From Bacillus sp. 1780r2a1 (GTDB taxonomy: Bacteria; Bacillota; Bacilli; Bacillales; Bacillaceae_H), in contig CP099863.1 of the NCBI GenBank assembly GCA_024134725.1, positions 566,001 to 630,000 on the forward strand: a DNA stretch of 64,000 nt, written 5' to 3'. A model generated the notes under the pieces. The model saw nothing but the letters and a program-made list of their open reading frames with translations. It was not told where the DNA came from and made no database searches. The translations under genes were made by a program, and so were the position numbers. This document shows positions 8,658-17,236 of this stretch, in pieces (the stretch's first letter is position 1; every line of letters starts with the position of its first letter).

Positions 8658-10208
8658 ATGGCTGTAAAACAATATTTGGACTTTCAAGTTATTAAATCAC
8701 CAACCATGCATGTTCTATTAGATGAAACAAATGAAAACGGTATTCATTTGGTAAAAGTAAAGGTAAAAAATAATCATGCGGCTACAGGGGCAAAATTATC
8801 GTTAGAATGGACAAATCCATGTACGGATATTCATGGGTGTTGGTTATTTAATCAGTCTCGTATACGTTTTGATGACCAGAGTATGAGGAAACTACCACAC
8901 CTTAATAGCTTTTATAATGATCGAGGTGAAAATCGTTATAGTGTAACCTGTTCAGATACATCAAGACATGCTGCTCTTTTTATGACTTTTAATCAAGAGA
9001 AAATGGAAATGAACTTCAGCTTTCAGGTGGAAATACCTTTTAATAATGAAGAATATGAGTGCGAAATTCGCATCGACACGCGAGATATTCCATATGAACA
9101 GTCTCTAGTAGAGCTAAAAGAATGGCATGAAACTAAAGGAAATGTGTTTGCTCACTTTTTAAAAAAGCATGTATCTTCACCCACCTATGTATGTACAGAT
9201 TCCTTTCCTTCAGAAATCCAAGAAATTGAAGAAAATGTATATATAGCTAGACAGCTTGGTTTTGAACGAATTGTTGCTGAAGTCTCGTATGAACTGGTAG
9301 AAGGTCTGTTAGGAGACAGAGAACAAGATACGGCCATTCAAAAGCATATTGCGTACATTCATCAAATGGAGTTAGACTACACATTGTCTGTTTATCTCAC
9401 CAATGAACAGTTTAGTACGAGGAGACGACATATTTTAGCTCATATGCAACAACTCTTAGATAAGTGGAAGTTTGATCGAATAGAGATTCGAGTACAAGCG
9501 AGTTCTGATTGTGACGACACGGAACATATGGTTTATCGTTTACTACAGCATATTACAAGCCTTCAAAAAGGAAGGCAAGTTTTAGAGGTTGGCTGCTTTG
9601 TGGTTAATAATCAATCGCCTCATTATAGTTTTCCCTCTTCTTTCATGATGAGTGATCGAGCAACAGAACGACTACATATAAAAAACTTGCGGCATTTGTA
9701 TCCCAATCAGTCCATTCAATCACCGATTATTCAATGGCATGAAAACGAAAGCGTAGAAAATGCCTCGCTCTATTTTATTAACACATTATTTGCGGTGCCG
9801 CATGTTAGTATTAGCTTAAAACATTTAAGCTATGAACATTCACAGCTACTATCCTATTGGATTACATTTTGGAAGGAACACTGCAACCTTCTAAACGTTA
9901 AAAAGATAAGAGCTACCTCAGCTCAGATGAATGCGGCCATGAGCGTAGAACATGAGCATGAAAGCTTAGTAGTGCGCTACGACTCTACTGCTATTCAGTT
10001 AAAGAAAGATAATCACTTATGTACGATTGTGAACGGGTCGGAAGAAGAGACGATAATTGTAAAGTTAACAGCTGGAACATGGCAAGTAAGGATAGTTAAC
10101 TGCTTAGGGAAAGTGGTTCATAATGAAAATCAAGCTCTAAGTTCAGGATTTCATACATTCAGATGCCCAAAGTCTGGCGTTATTCAACTAGTTAGAAGGG
10201 ATTTATAA
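8658..10208 (+). CDS. degenerate GH36 alpha-galactosidase-like protein
   Basis: 516 residues whose order of segments follows GH36 alpha-galactosidases: an N-terminal beta domain with DIHGCW (57-62) and LDTRDIPY-type IDTRDIPY (139-146), a barrel, and a C-terminal beta domain; MSDRATERLHIKNLR (331-345) and WHENESVENASLYFIN (360-375) align with typical GH36 stretches. The catalytic core looks lost: where GH36 has a DDGW-type strand this has EVSY (208-211), and the strand carrying the nucleophile Asp (KIDF/KWD type) reads RIEIRV (274-279). The Asp of MSD (333) may correspond to the acid/base. The barrel is also short. It is a lone gene with a cre-like site and its own terminator. Alignment is from memory of the family; function is unknown. 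Confidence 0.65.
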   Translation: MAVKQYLDFQVIKSPTMHVLLDETNENGIHLVKVKVKNNHAATGAKLSLEWTNPCTDIHGCWLFNQSRIRFDDQSMRKLPHLNSFYNDRGENRYSVTCSDTSRHAALFMTFNQEKMEMNFSFQVEIPFNNEEYECEIRIDTRDIPYEQSLVELKEWHETKGNVFAHFLKKHVSSPTYVCTDSFPSEIQEIEENVYIARQLGFERIVAEVSYELVEGLLGDREQDTAIQKHIAYIHQMELDYTLSVYLTNEQFSTRRRHILAHMQQLLDKWKFDRIEIRVQASSDCDDTEHMVYRLLQHITSLQKGRQVLEVGCFVVNNQSPHYSFPSSFMMSDRATERLHIKNLRHLYPNQSIQSPIIQWHENESVENASLYFINTLFAVPHVSISLKHLSYEHSQLLSYWITFWKEHCNLLNVKKIRATSAQMNAAMSVEHEHESLVVRYDSTAIQLKKDNHLCTIVNGSEEETIIVKLTAGTWQVRIVNCLGKVVHNENQALSSGFHTFRCPKSGVIQLVRRDL

Positions 10209-10221
10209 ATAAGGTAGTTTT

Positions 10222-10253
10222 GCAGGTAACTTTTAAAGGTACCTGCTTTTTTT
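10222..10253 (+). terminator. intrinsic terminator
   Basis: GCAGGTA (10222-10228) pairs with TACCTGC (10240-10246), followed by seven T. Confidence 0.85.
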
Positions 10254-10266
10254 ATAATCATCCAAA

Positions 10267-10295
10267 TGTAAACTTATTATAATATTTTGTTGACA
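10267..10295 (+). promoter_or_regulatory. BirA operator 1 of bioB
   Basis: TGTAAAC-N15-GTTGACA, a near-perfect dyad of the Gram-positive BirA type. Its right half contains TTGACA, which may be the -35 box. Confidence 0.75.
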
Positions 10296-10310
10296 TTTAT
10301 CTATGGAAAA

Positions 10311-10339
10311 TGTTAACTTTTATTTCATATAGATTAACA
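10311..10339 (+). promoter_or_regulatory. BirA operator 2 of bioB
   Basis: TGTTAAC-N15-ATTAACA, same half-site spacing as operator 1, 44 nt further on, ending 22 nt before the start codon. Confidence 0.75.
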
Positions 10340-10361
10340 TATTTAGAGGGAGGGAATTGCC

Positions 10362-11360
10362 GTGAAAGCAACCTATATAAAAGATTGGGGCAAGCTGGCT
10401 ACTCAGATTATTGAAGAGGGATATGTATTAACAAAAGAAGAAGCCCAACAAATATTAGCTATTCCAGATGAACAAATTTTAAGCATTATGAATGCTGCTT
10501 ATCAAATTAGACACCACTACTATGGACGGAAAGTAAAGTTAAATATGATTATTAATACAAAGTCGGGACTTTGTCCGGAAGATTGTGGTTACTGTTCACA
10601 GTCTATTATTTCAGAGGCTCCGATTGATAAGTATGCTTGGTTAACGCAAGAAAAAATTGTTGAAGGTGCGTTTGAAGCAAAGCGCCGGAAAGCGGGTACA
10701 TACTGTATTGTGGCGTCAGGGCGTCGTCCAACCGATAGAGAAGTAGAACACGTTATTGGTGCTGTGAAACAGATTCGTGAAGAAACGAACTTGAAAATTT
10801 GTGCCTGTCTAGGCTTTTTGAATGATGATCAGGCTTCCAGACTAGTAGATGCAGGCGTACATCGTTACAACCATAACTTGAATACACATGCTGATCATTA
10901 TGATGAAATTTGTTCTACACATGGTTATGAAGATCGGGTTGATACGGTGCAAAAGTCAAAACAAGCGGGATTATCTCCTTGTTCCGGTGCTATTTTTGGA
11001 ATGGGTGAAACGGACGAGCAGCGAGTAGATATAGCTTTTGAGATAAATAGATTAGATGCAGATTCTATTCCTTGTAACTTCTTAGTTGCAGTACCAGGCA
11101 CACCATTAGAGAACCAAAAATCTCTTACACCGATGCAGTGTTTAAAGATTTTAGCCATGATGCGATTTGTTAATCCGACAAAGGAAATTCGCATTTCGGG
11201 TGGACGAGAAATCAACCTTCGTTCATTACAGCCACTAGGATTATTTGCTGCTAATTCTATCTTTGTTGGAGACTATCTAACAACAGAAGGACAAGAACCG
11301 ACGTCGGATTGGCAGATTATCGAAGACTTAGGGTTTGAAATTGAAGAGTGTGCACTATAA
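10362..11360 (+). CDS. bioB: biotin synthase BioB
   Basis: Radical-SAM enzyme that inserts sulfur into dethiobiotin, the last step of biotin synthesis. 332 residues, normal for the family. The radical-SAM cluster motif CPEDCGYC is at about 67-74 and the conserved YNHNLNTH follows near 173-180. The start is GTG with AGGGAGGG upstream. It stands alone here; no other bio synthesis gene is in the window, though the biotin transporter gene bioY at 32309 carries a matching operator. Two BirA operators in the promoter region predict repression by biotin-loaded BirA. Confidence 0.97.
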   Translation: MKATYIKDWGKLATQIIEEGYVLTKEEAQQILAIPDEQILSIMNAAYQIRHHYYGRKVKLNMIINTKSGLCPEDCGYCSQSIISEAPIDKYAWLTQEKIVEGAFEAKRRKAGTYCIVASGRRPTDREVEHVIGAVKQIREETNLKICACLGFLNDDQASRLVDAGVHRYNHNLNTHADHYDEICSTHGYEDRVDTVQKSKQAGLSPCSGAIFGMGETDEQRVDIAFEINRLDADSIPCNFLVAVPGTPLENQKSLTPMQCLKILAMMRFVNPTKEIRISGGREINLRSLQPLGLFAANSIFVGDYLTTEGQEPTSDWQIIEDLGFEIEECAL

Positions 11361-11365
11361 AAAGC

Positions 11366-11398
11366 AGCGATTACATTTTTGTAATCGCTCTTTTTTTT
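11366..11398 (+). terminator. intrinsic terminator of bioB
   Basis: AGCGATTAC (11366-11374) pairs with GTAATCGCT (11381-11389), followed by a T-run. Confidence 0.9.
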
Positions 11399-11399
11399 G

Positions 11400-11448
11400 T
11401 TTACAAAACATCTACTCCCTCTTTACAAAACTATACACTTTCTTCACA
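11400..11448 (+). promoter_or_regulatory. PhoP-box-like array of the ugp operon
   Basis: Five hexamers near TTHACA in one orientation: TTTACA 11400, TCTACT 11411, TTTACA 11422, TATACA 11432, TTCACA 11443, at steps of 11, 11, 10 and 11 nt. Tandem TTHACA repeats about 11 nt apart are the B. subtilis PhoP~P binding pattern. A -10-like TAAGATAAT follows at 11469-11477. Phosphate control of a glycerol-3-phosphate importer makes biological sense (E. coli ugp is a Pho operon). Confidence 0.6.
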
Positions 11449-11504
11449 GTTCCTTTATATGGACGAGCTAAGATAATAACTGTGAAAGACAAGTGAATAG
11501 ATAA

Positions 11505-11577
11505 TTGGTTATGAATAAGAGAAGCCATAAAAAAACAATAGAATGAAAGATCTATGCGTTTTTTTATGGCTTTTTGT
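11505..11577 (+). promoter_or_regulatory. antiterminator-type leader before glpP paralogue
   Basis: TTGGTT...GAATAAGAGAAGCCA (11505-11527) runs into a terminator with perfect 15-nt arms (11522-11536 and 11558-11572) and T-run. The box resembles the glpD leader (TTGGTTGGAGAATCGGAGAG, 28544-28563) and the glpF leader at 25921, both expected GlpP targets. The first gene after the hairpin encodes a GlpP-family protein. Confidence 0.65.
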
Positions 11578-11603
11578 TTACTCTATCTGAGGTGATTGTA
11601 AGC

Positions 11604-12191
11604 GTGAATATAGTAAGTGAATTTCAATTTTATCTAAATCGAGATCGAATGATTGCATCTGTTAAAACACCCAAGAGTCTAGAACTCTTTTTAGAATCAG
11701 ATGTAAAAGTAGCTTTTCTTCTTACTGGTAACATTAGCGTCATTAAAAAGTACGTGGAGCTACTTAAGAAACATGACCGCTTTGTATTTTTGCACCTTGA
11801 GAAAATCAAGGGAATTAGCTATGACAAGGAAGGGCTAAAATTTATTGCGAAATTCGTGAAGCCTACGGGGATTGTAACCACAAAGAGTTCCCTAATCCAA
11901 CTTGCAAAAAAAGAAGGATTGATTGCTATTCAGCGTTTGTTTTTAGTGGACACAGATGCGGTAGCAAACGGATTGAAAGTAGTTGAAGAAATTCAGCCAG
12001 ATGCTCTTGAAGTTATGCCAGCTTTAATACCCGAAATGATTGAAAAGTTAAAATTGAAAACATCTTGTCCCCTTATTACAGGGGGATTAATTCAAAACCA
12101 ACAACATATTGATCAAGCATTACAGAGTGGAGCAGTAGCTGTATCTACAGGTAAAAATTGGTTGTGGAAGACGCAAAATAGTCATGAATAA
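11604..12191 (+). CDS. GlpP-family glycerol-3-phosphate responsive antiterminator (second copy)
   Basis: A 195-residue GlpP-family protein. In B. subtilis GlpP with bound glycerol-3-phosphate antagonises leader terminators of glp mRNAs. The family pattern is clear (FLHLEKIKGISYDKEG, PTGIVTTKSSLIQLAKK, IQRLFLVDT, ITGGLI near the phosphate-binding end). It is diverged from the copy at 25277, which is the better match to B. subtilis GlpP. GTG 11604 is chosen because GAGGTGA lies 8 nt upstream; the longer frame from 11574 begins within the terminator T-run. It is first gene of the ugp operon and probably controls the leader just ahead of it. Confidence 0.88.
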   Translation: MNIVSEFQFYLNRDRMIASVKTPKSLELFLESDVKVAFLLTGNISVIKKYVELLKKHDRFVFLHLEKIKGISYDKEGLKFIAKFVKPTGIVTTKSSLIQLAKKEGLIAIQRLFLVDTDAVANGLKVVEEIQPDALEVMPALIPEMIEKLKLKTSCPLITGGLIQNQQHIDQALQSGAVAVSTGKNWLWKTQNSHE

Positions 12192-12228
12192 TTATCTTTG
12201 TCCGTAAAGTAAAAAAGGGAGTGATGAT

Positions 12229-13350
12229 ATGAAAAGAGTACAGTTACAAAATTTCAAAAAATCGTATGATCAAAAAACAAATGTGATCAGCGACATTAAC
12301 GTCACGATTGAAGCAGGAGAATTCTTTGTATTAGTTGGCCCGTCTGGATGTGGAAAAAGCACGATGCTTCGAATGATTGCTGGACTTGAAGACATTACAG
12401 AAGGCAACTTGTTTATTGGAACAGAAAAAGCAAATCGCTTGTTACCGAGCCAACGAAACTTATCAATGGTATTTCAAAATTATGCATTATATCCGCACTT
12501 AACGGTAGAGCAAAACATTACCTTTGGCTTGCACACAAAGAAAATTTCTAAAATAGAGCAAAGAGAGCGCTGTCATGAAGCTGCTGAGCTTTTGGGTCTT
12601 GACCAACTTTTGAATCGTAAGCCAAAACAGCTTTCTGGTGGACAGCGTCAGCGTGTTGCTCTAGCACGAGCAATTGTGACGCAGGCACCCATATGTTTAA
12701 TGGATGAGCCATTATCAAACCTAGATGCGAAGCTTCGTGCCAAAATGAGGTCAGAAATCCGGCAGCTTCAGCGTAAGTTAGGCATCACAATGATTTATGT
12801 AACTCATGATCAAACAGAAGCGATGACAATGGCAGATCGCATGATGATTTTAAACGGTGGGCATATCCAACAGGTAGGGAAGCCCTTAGATATTTATAAT
12901 TCACCTACCAATACGTTCGTTGCTTCATTTATTGGCGGGCCTCCTATGAATTTAGCAACCGTACAAGTGCATTCACATCAGCTTATTTTTGAACAAGGTC
13001 AGTCACTTTCATACCCTATGTCTATCGAATTAATGACGGAACATAAGGATTTAATTGTTGGCGTAAGGCCAGAAAAAGTGAAGTTGGCAAAAGGGGAGGA
13101 ACCGAGCCTTTTAGTAAAGGTTATAAACGTAGAGATCTTAGGAACAGAAACGCTGATCACTTTTACAGTCGGTTCAAGCGAACAATGGATTGCTAAATGG
13201 AATGGTCAATGGAATATTGCTGTTGGTGATGAGATTCCGCTTTATATTGATTCAAAAGATATCTTTTTATTTCATTCTGAAACCGGTGAATGCGTGCATC
13301 AAGACACAAAGCATATTACGTCACACACGGTTGAGGAGGAGTTAGCATGA
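12229..13350 (+). CDS. ugpC: ABC transporter ATPase of a glycerol-3-phosphate uptake system
   Basis: A 373-residue CUT1-type ATPase: Walker A GPSGCGKST, signature LSGGQRQRV, Walker B ICLMDEP, H-loop VTHDQTEAM, then a C-terminal regulatory beta domain (about 240-373). It powers import by the two permeases that follow. The stop overlaps the next start (ATGA), so it is tightly cotranscribed with ugpA. Function as glycerol-3-phosphate or glycerophosphodiester importer is inferred from the flanking GlpP paralogue and glycerophosphodiesterase; the ATPase alone would not tell this from a sugar system. A second, orphan CUT1 ATPase gene is at 46810. Confidence 0.85.
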   Translation: MKRVQLQNFKKSYDQKTNVISDINVTIEAGEFFVLVGPSGCGKSTMLRMIAGLEDITEGNLFIGTEKANRLLPSQRNLSMVFQNYALYPHLTVEQNITFGLHTKKISKIEQRERCHEAAELLGLDQLLNRKPKQLSGGQRQRVALARAIVTQAPICLMDEPLSNLDAKLRAKMRSEIRQLQRKLGITMIYVTHDQTEAMTMADRMMILNGGHIQQVGKPLDIYNSPTNTFVASFIGGPPMNLATVQVHSHQLIFEQGQSLSYPMSIELMTEHKDLIVGVRPEKVKLAKGEEPSLLVKVINVEILGTETLITFTVGSSEQWIAKWNGQWNIAVGDEIPLYIDSKDIFLFHSETGECVHQDTKHITSHTVEEELA

Positions 13351-14276
13351 GTGCTATCCCGAAGTTATCGAATGCTGAGGCGATAAAACCGAAGCTTGTG
13401 TCTAACAAACGTTCATCAATGCTGGAAGGTTTGACTTACTTATTGCCTTCTATCCTTTTATTTAGCGTGTTCCTCTTTTATCCTATGCTTCGCACGCTGT
13501 ATTTAAGTCTATTTATCACGGATAGTCAAGGTGTGCCCTTACGATTTGTCGGGGTAGATAATTTTGTGAATTTACTATCGAATCCTAATTTCTTGCAAAG
13601 TATGAAAGCTACTTTTTTATTTGTTTTATACACGGTACCTATTGGAATTACTCTCGCTTTATTTTTGGCTTTAATTGCTAATGAAAAGTTAAAAGGAATC
13701 GGCTTTTTCCGTACGATGTTTTCATCCACAATGGGTATGAGCGTAGCCGCATCATCAGTTATTTGGATGTTTATGTATAATCCTGCTATCGGTATTATAA
13801 ATAAAGTCCTCAATACGGTAGGTATCCAAGGAGTTCAATGGCTGCTTGATCCAAAGTTTGCGCTCATTGCGGTATCCATTTCAACAGTTTGGATGAACGT
13901 TGGTTTTACTTTTTTAATCTTGCTTGGAGGTTTACAAAATATTGATGAAAAGCTTTATGAAAATGCGCAGATTGCAGGTGTGAGCTATTGGTATCAGCTA
14001 AGAAAAATAACGATTCCTATGCTATCTCCAACACTATTTTTTATCATTACTGTTTCGTTTATTAACGCATTTCAGACCTTTGGTCAAATCGACATTTTAA
14101 CAAAAGGTGGTCCGACAGATTCTACAAATGTAATTGTTTACTCTATCTATAAAGATGCGTTTATTAATTACAATGTGGGCTCTGCCAGTGCACAAGCGGT
14201 TATCTTATTTTTCTGTATTCTGATTTTAACCATCCTTCAATTTAAACTAGGCGAGAGGAAGGTTCACTATCAATGA
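13347..14276 (+). CDS. ugpA: glycerol-3-phosphate ABC transporter permease UgpA
   Basis: A 309-residue inner-membrane permease of the MalF/UgpA type with six hydrophobic segments. The EAA-type cytoplasmic loop appears as ENAQIAGVSYWYQLRKITIP near residue 210-230, the contact site for the ATPase. Starts by a 4-nt overlap with ugpC and ends by a 4-nt overlap with ugpE. Substrate is inferred from operon context. Confidence 0.85.
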   Translation: MSAIPKLSNAEAIKPKLVSNKRSSMLEGLTYLLPSILLFSVFLFYPMLRTLYLSLFITDSQGVPLRFVGVDNFVNLLSNPNFLQSMKATFLFVLYTVPIGITLALFLALIANEKLKGIGFFRTMFSSTMGMSVAASSVIWMFMYNPAIGIINKVLNTVGIQGVQWLLDPKFALIAVSISTVWMNVGFTFLILLGGLQNIDEKLYENAQIAGVSYWYQLRKITIPMLSPTLFFIITVSFINAFQTFGQIDILTKGGPTDSTNVIVYSIYKDAFINYNVGSASAQAVILFFCILILTILQFKLGERKVHYQ

Positions 14277-15085
14277 GTAAAACAAGAAAGTTTATCACAT
14301 ACACCCTATTGATTACCTCAACTTTTATTATCGTATTTCCTATTTTATACGCCTTTTCCATCAGCTTTATGACGGGAGCACAGGTGTTAGAAGGAAATCT
14401 TTTACCAACTTCGTTTACGTTTGAGAACTATCGAGCGGCTTTTGAGCGAGTACCGCTGTTGCATTATTTGCTTAACAGTTTCGTTGTGTCTATTTCCGTT
14501 ATGCTTGGACAAATAATTGTTTCTAGCCTTGCAGCTTTTGCTTTTGTATTTATCTCATTTAAAGGAAGAGAGGCACTGTTCTTTCTCTTTATCTCTACAA
14601 TGATGATTCCTTGGGAAGCAACGATGGTTCCAAACTTTTTAACAATTCAAAAGCTTGGTTGGCTGAACAGTCATCTCAGCTTGACTATCCCGTTCTTTGC
14701 TTTAGCATTTGGAACATTTTTGTTACGTCAGCAGTTTAAAACGATTCCTCATGAACTTTATGAAGCTTCTCAGGTTGCAGGAATTAGTCGCTTCCGCTTC
14801 TTTTGGAATGTTGTACTACCAGTTTCAAAGACAAGCCTGGTTACATTAGGAGTCTATAGTTTTTTAACGACTTGGAACATGTACTTGTGGCCACTTCTTG
14901 TTACCAACACTGAAGAGGCACGAACAGTACAAATTGGTTTGAAACAGATGCAAACTCAAGAAATTTCGACGGATTGGGGGGTGGTGATGGCAGCGGTTGT
15001 TGTAGTGATTTTACCGACATTATTACTTCTATTCTTAGGACAAAAACGACTTCAAAAAGGTCTCACACAAGGTGCAATTAAATAA
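14273..15085 (+). CDS. ugpE: glycerol-3-phosphate ABC transporter permease UgpE
   Basis: A 270-residue partner permease of the MalG/UgpE type, with the EAA-type loop YEASQVAGISRFRFFWNVVL near residue 160-180 and six hydrophobic segments. It overlaps ugpA by 4 nt; ugpB follows after 10 nt. It should form the membrane channel with UgpA. Confidence 0.85.
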   Translation: MSKTRKFITYTLLITSTFIIVFPILYAFSISFMTGAQVLEGNLLPTSFTFENYRAAFERVPLLHYLLNSFVVSISVMLGQIIVSSLAAFAFVFISFKGREALFFLFISTMMIPWEATMVPNFLTIQKLGWLNSHLSLTIPFFALAFGTFLLRQQFKTIPHELYEASQVAGISRFRFFWNVVLPVSKTSLVTLGVYSFLTTWNMYLWPLLVTNTEEARTVQIGLKQMQTQEISTDWGVVMAAVVVVILPTLLLLFLGQKRLQKGLTQGAIK

Positions 15086-15095
15086 GGGAGTGACA

Positions 15096-16439
15096 ATGAT
15101 GAAAAAATGGTTAGCGATACTGAGTGCTTGTATGTTAATGCTTGTTGCAGCATGTTCAAATTCGAGTAGTGGTTCTGAAGTGCAGGAGACAAAGAAAACA
15201 GAAGATGGTAAAACAGAAGTCGTCTTTTGGCATGCTATGAGCGGTGATTTAGAAAAAGTGTTAAATACAATGGTAGATGATTACAATAAGTCACAGGATG
15301 AAGTAGAAGTGAAGCCGATGTTTCAGGGAACATATGAAGAGGCATTAACAAAATTTAATACGGTAGCAGGCACAAAAGATGCGCCTTCTGTTATGCAAAC
15401 ATTTGAAGTAGGAACAAAATATATGATTGATAGTGGAAAGGTTCAACCTGTTCAAAAGTTTATTGATGAAGAAAACTATGATACCTCTCAGTGGGAACAA
15501 AATATTTCAAGTTATTATCAAGTAGACGGTGAACAGTACTCAATGCCTTTTAACTCGTCAACTCCCGTCCTTGTTTATAATAAAGACGCATTTAAAGAAG
15601 CGGGGTTAGATCCCGAAAAAGCACCAACGACTTACGATGAGCTACAAAAAGCAGCGGAAAAATTAACAAAGAAAAAAGGAAATCAAACAACGCAGTACGG
15701 ATTCTCTATTTTAAATTATGGTTGGTTTTTTGAAGAGTTGGTAGCTGCTCAAGGTGGGTTATATGTTGATAATGAAAATGGCCGCAGCGGTAATGCTGAA
15801 AAAGCAGTCTTCAATGGAAAAGAAGGATTGAACGCGTTCAATCTTATTTCAGATATGTATAATGATGGTACATTCTACAATGTAGGACAAAATTGGGATG
15901 ATATTCGAGCAGCGTTTCAATCAAAGAAAGTTGCTATGTTTTTAGATTCATCCGCAGGTGTCAAAACGTTGATTGATAATGCTCCATTTGAAGTAGGAGT
16001 GGCCTATTTACCAGTTCCAAAAGAAGAAGATCGCCAAGGGGTTATCATTGGAGGTGCTTCACTTTGGATGTCTAACGGGATTAGTGAAGAAACACAAAAG
16101 GCAACATGGGATTTCATGAAATATCTTGCAACACCTGAAGCTCAGGCAAAATGGCATGTAGAAACAGGCTATTTTGCTATTAATCCTAAAGCATATGAGC
16201 AAGATATTGTAAAGAAAGAATGGGAGAAATATCCTCAATTGAAAGTAACGGTTGACCAATTGAGCCAGACAAAGCCGTCTCCAGCAACACAAGGTGCGCT
16301 AATTTCTGTTTTCCCAGAATCTCGTCAGAAAATTGTATCGGGGATGGAAAGTTTATATCAAGGTGTGAAACCACAAGAAGCCTTAAATCGAGCAGCGGAA
16401 GAGACTAATCGTTCTCTTGAAGCAGCGAATCAAAAATAA
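15096..16439 (+). CDS. ugpB: glycerol-3-phosphate ABC transporter substrate-binding lipoprotein UgpB
   Basis: A 447-residue family 1 solute-binding protein. A lipoprotein signal peptide ends in the lipobox LVAAC (Cys near residue 20), so the protein is anchored outside the membrane. The body shows the usual binding-protein stretches (VVFWHAMSGDLEK, YSMPFNSSTPVLVYNKDAF split over two runs). GGGAG at 15086 supports ATG 15096 (or 15099); the frame upstream to GTG 15072 lies inside ugpE. Length fits UgpB of E. coli (about 438). Context points to glycerol-3-phosphate or a glycerophosphodiester. Confidence 0.85.
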   Translation: MMKKWLAILSACMLMLVAACSNSSSGSEVQETKKTEDGKTEVVFWHAMSGDLEKVLNTMVDDYNKSQDEVEVKPMFQGTYEEALTKFNTVAGTKDAPSVMQTFEVGTKYMIDSGKVQPVQKFIDEENYDTSQWEQNISSYYQVDGEQYSMPFNSSTPVLVYNKDAFKEAGLDPEKAPTTYDELQKAAEKLTKKKGNQTTQYGFSILNYGWFFEELVAAQGGLYVDNENGRSGNAEKAVFNGKEGLNAFNLISDMYNDGTFYNVGQNWDDIRAAFQSKKVAMFLDSSAGVKTLIDNAPFEVGVAYLPVPKEEDRQGVIIGGASLWMSNGISEETQKATWDFMKYLATPEAQAKWHVETGYFAINPKAYEQDIVKKEWEKYPQLKVTVDQLSQTKPSPATQGALISVFPESRQKIVSGMESLYQGVKPQEALNRAAEETNRSLEAANQK

Positions 16440-16450
16440 GAAATGATATA

Positions 16451-16483
16451 AGGCCCGTTTAGGAAAAGGTAAGCGGGCTTTTA
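16451..16483 (+). terminator. possible partial terminator between ugpB and the phosphodiesterase gene
   Basis: GGCCCG-TTTA pairs with TAAGCGGGC, followed by TTTTATT. It may reduce transcription into the next gene. Confidence 0.6.
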
Positions 16484-16507
16484 TTCTACATAATAAGGGG
16501 AGTCGGT

Positions 16508-17236
16508 ATGAGTCAAAAAACAAAGGTTTATGCCCATAGAGGGTTTAGTAGCAAATTTCCAGAAAATACGATGAGAGCATTTGAAGAAGCTAGGAAGAGA
16601 AATGTAAGTGGTATTGAACTAGACGTACAGCTAACAAAAGATGGAGAAGTCGTTGTTATTCATGATGAAGAAATAAATCGAACTACTAATGGCATCGGCT
16701 ATGTTCAAGACTTTTTCTTAAAGCAAATTATTTTATTTGATGCCGGAACTTGGTTTCATAAGGCGTTTCATCAGGAGGCTATCCCTACGCTTCGAGATGT
16801 GTTTGAATGGATAGTTAGTACAAAGAGTGTGCTAACCCTTAATATTGAGCTGAAAAATGATGTGATAGCGTATGAAGGTCTGGAAGAAAAGGTGCTAGAG
16901 CTTATAGAAGAGTATGAGCTTGGAAACCAAGTCATTATCTCATCTTTTAACTACAAAAGCTTGATAAAAGTTAGGGATATACATCCACATATTTCACTAG
17001 GATTTCTCTTTGAAGGAATTGATAACAAAGCAGTTGAAAAAGCTTTGACCATTCAGGCAAGTGGCCTTCACTGTGAAGCTGAATATGCGTTTTCAGCAGA
17101 AGCAAAAAGAGCGAAGGCAGCTGGATTAGAGCTTCGCGTATATACGGTTAACGACAAGCACTTGTTTCTTCAACTGATGAATGAAGGCGTAGATGTTATT
17201 ATGACTGATGACTTGGAAATAAATAAAAGAATGTAA
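16508..17236 (+). CDS. ugpQ: cytoplasmic glycerophosphodiester phosphodiesterase
   Basis: A 242-residue GDPD-family enzyme that hydrolyses glycerophosphodiesters to glycerol-3-phosphate and an alcohol. Motifs: AHRGFSSKFPENT (10-22) with the catalytic His, GIELDVQLTKDG with the metal-binding Glu/Asp, and VIHDEEINRTTNG with the second His. No signal peptide, so it acts inside the cell, like E. coli UgpQ, on diesters imported by the ugp transporter encoded just upstream. RBS GGGGAGT precedes the ATG. Confidence 0.9.
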   Translation: MSQKTKVYAHRGFSSKFPENTMRAFEEARKRNVSGIELDVQLTKDGEVVVIHDEEINRTTNGIGYVQDFFLKQIILFDAGTWFHKAFHQEAIPTLRDVFEWIVSTKSVLTLNIELKNDVIAYEGLEEKVLELIEEYELGNQVIISSFNYKSLIKVRDIHPHISLGFLFEGIDNKAVEKALTIQASGLHCEAEYAFSAEAKRAKAAGLELRVYTVNDKHLFLQLMNEGVDVIMTDDLEINKRM

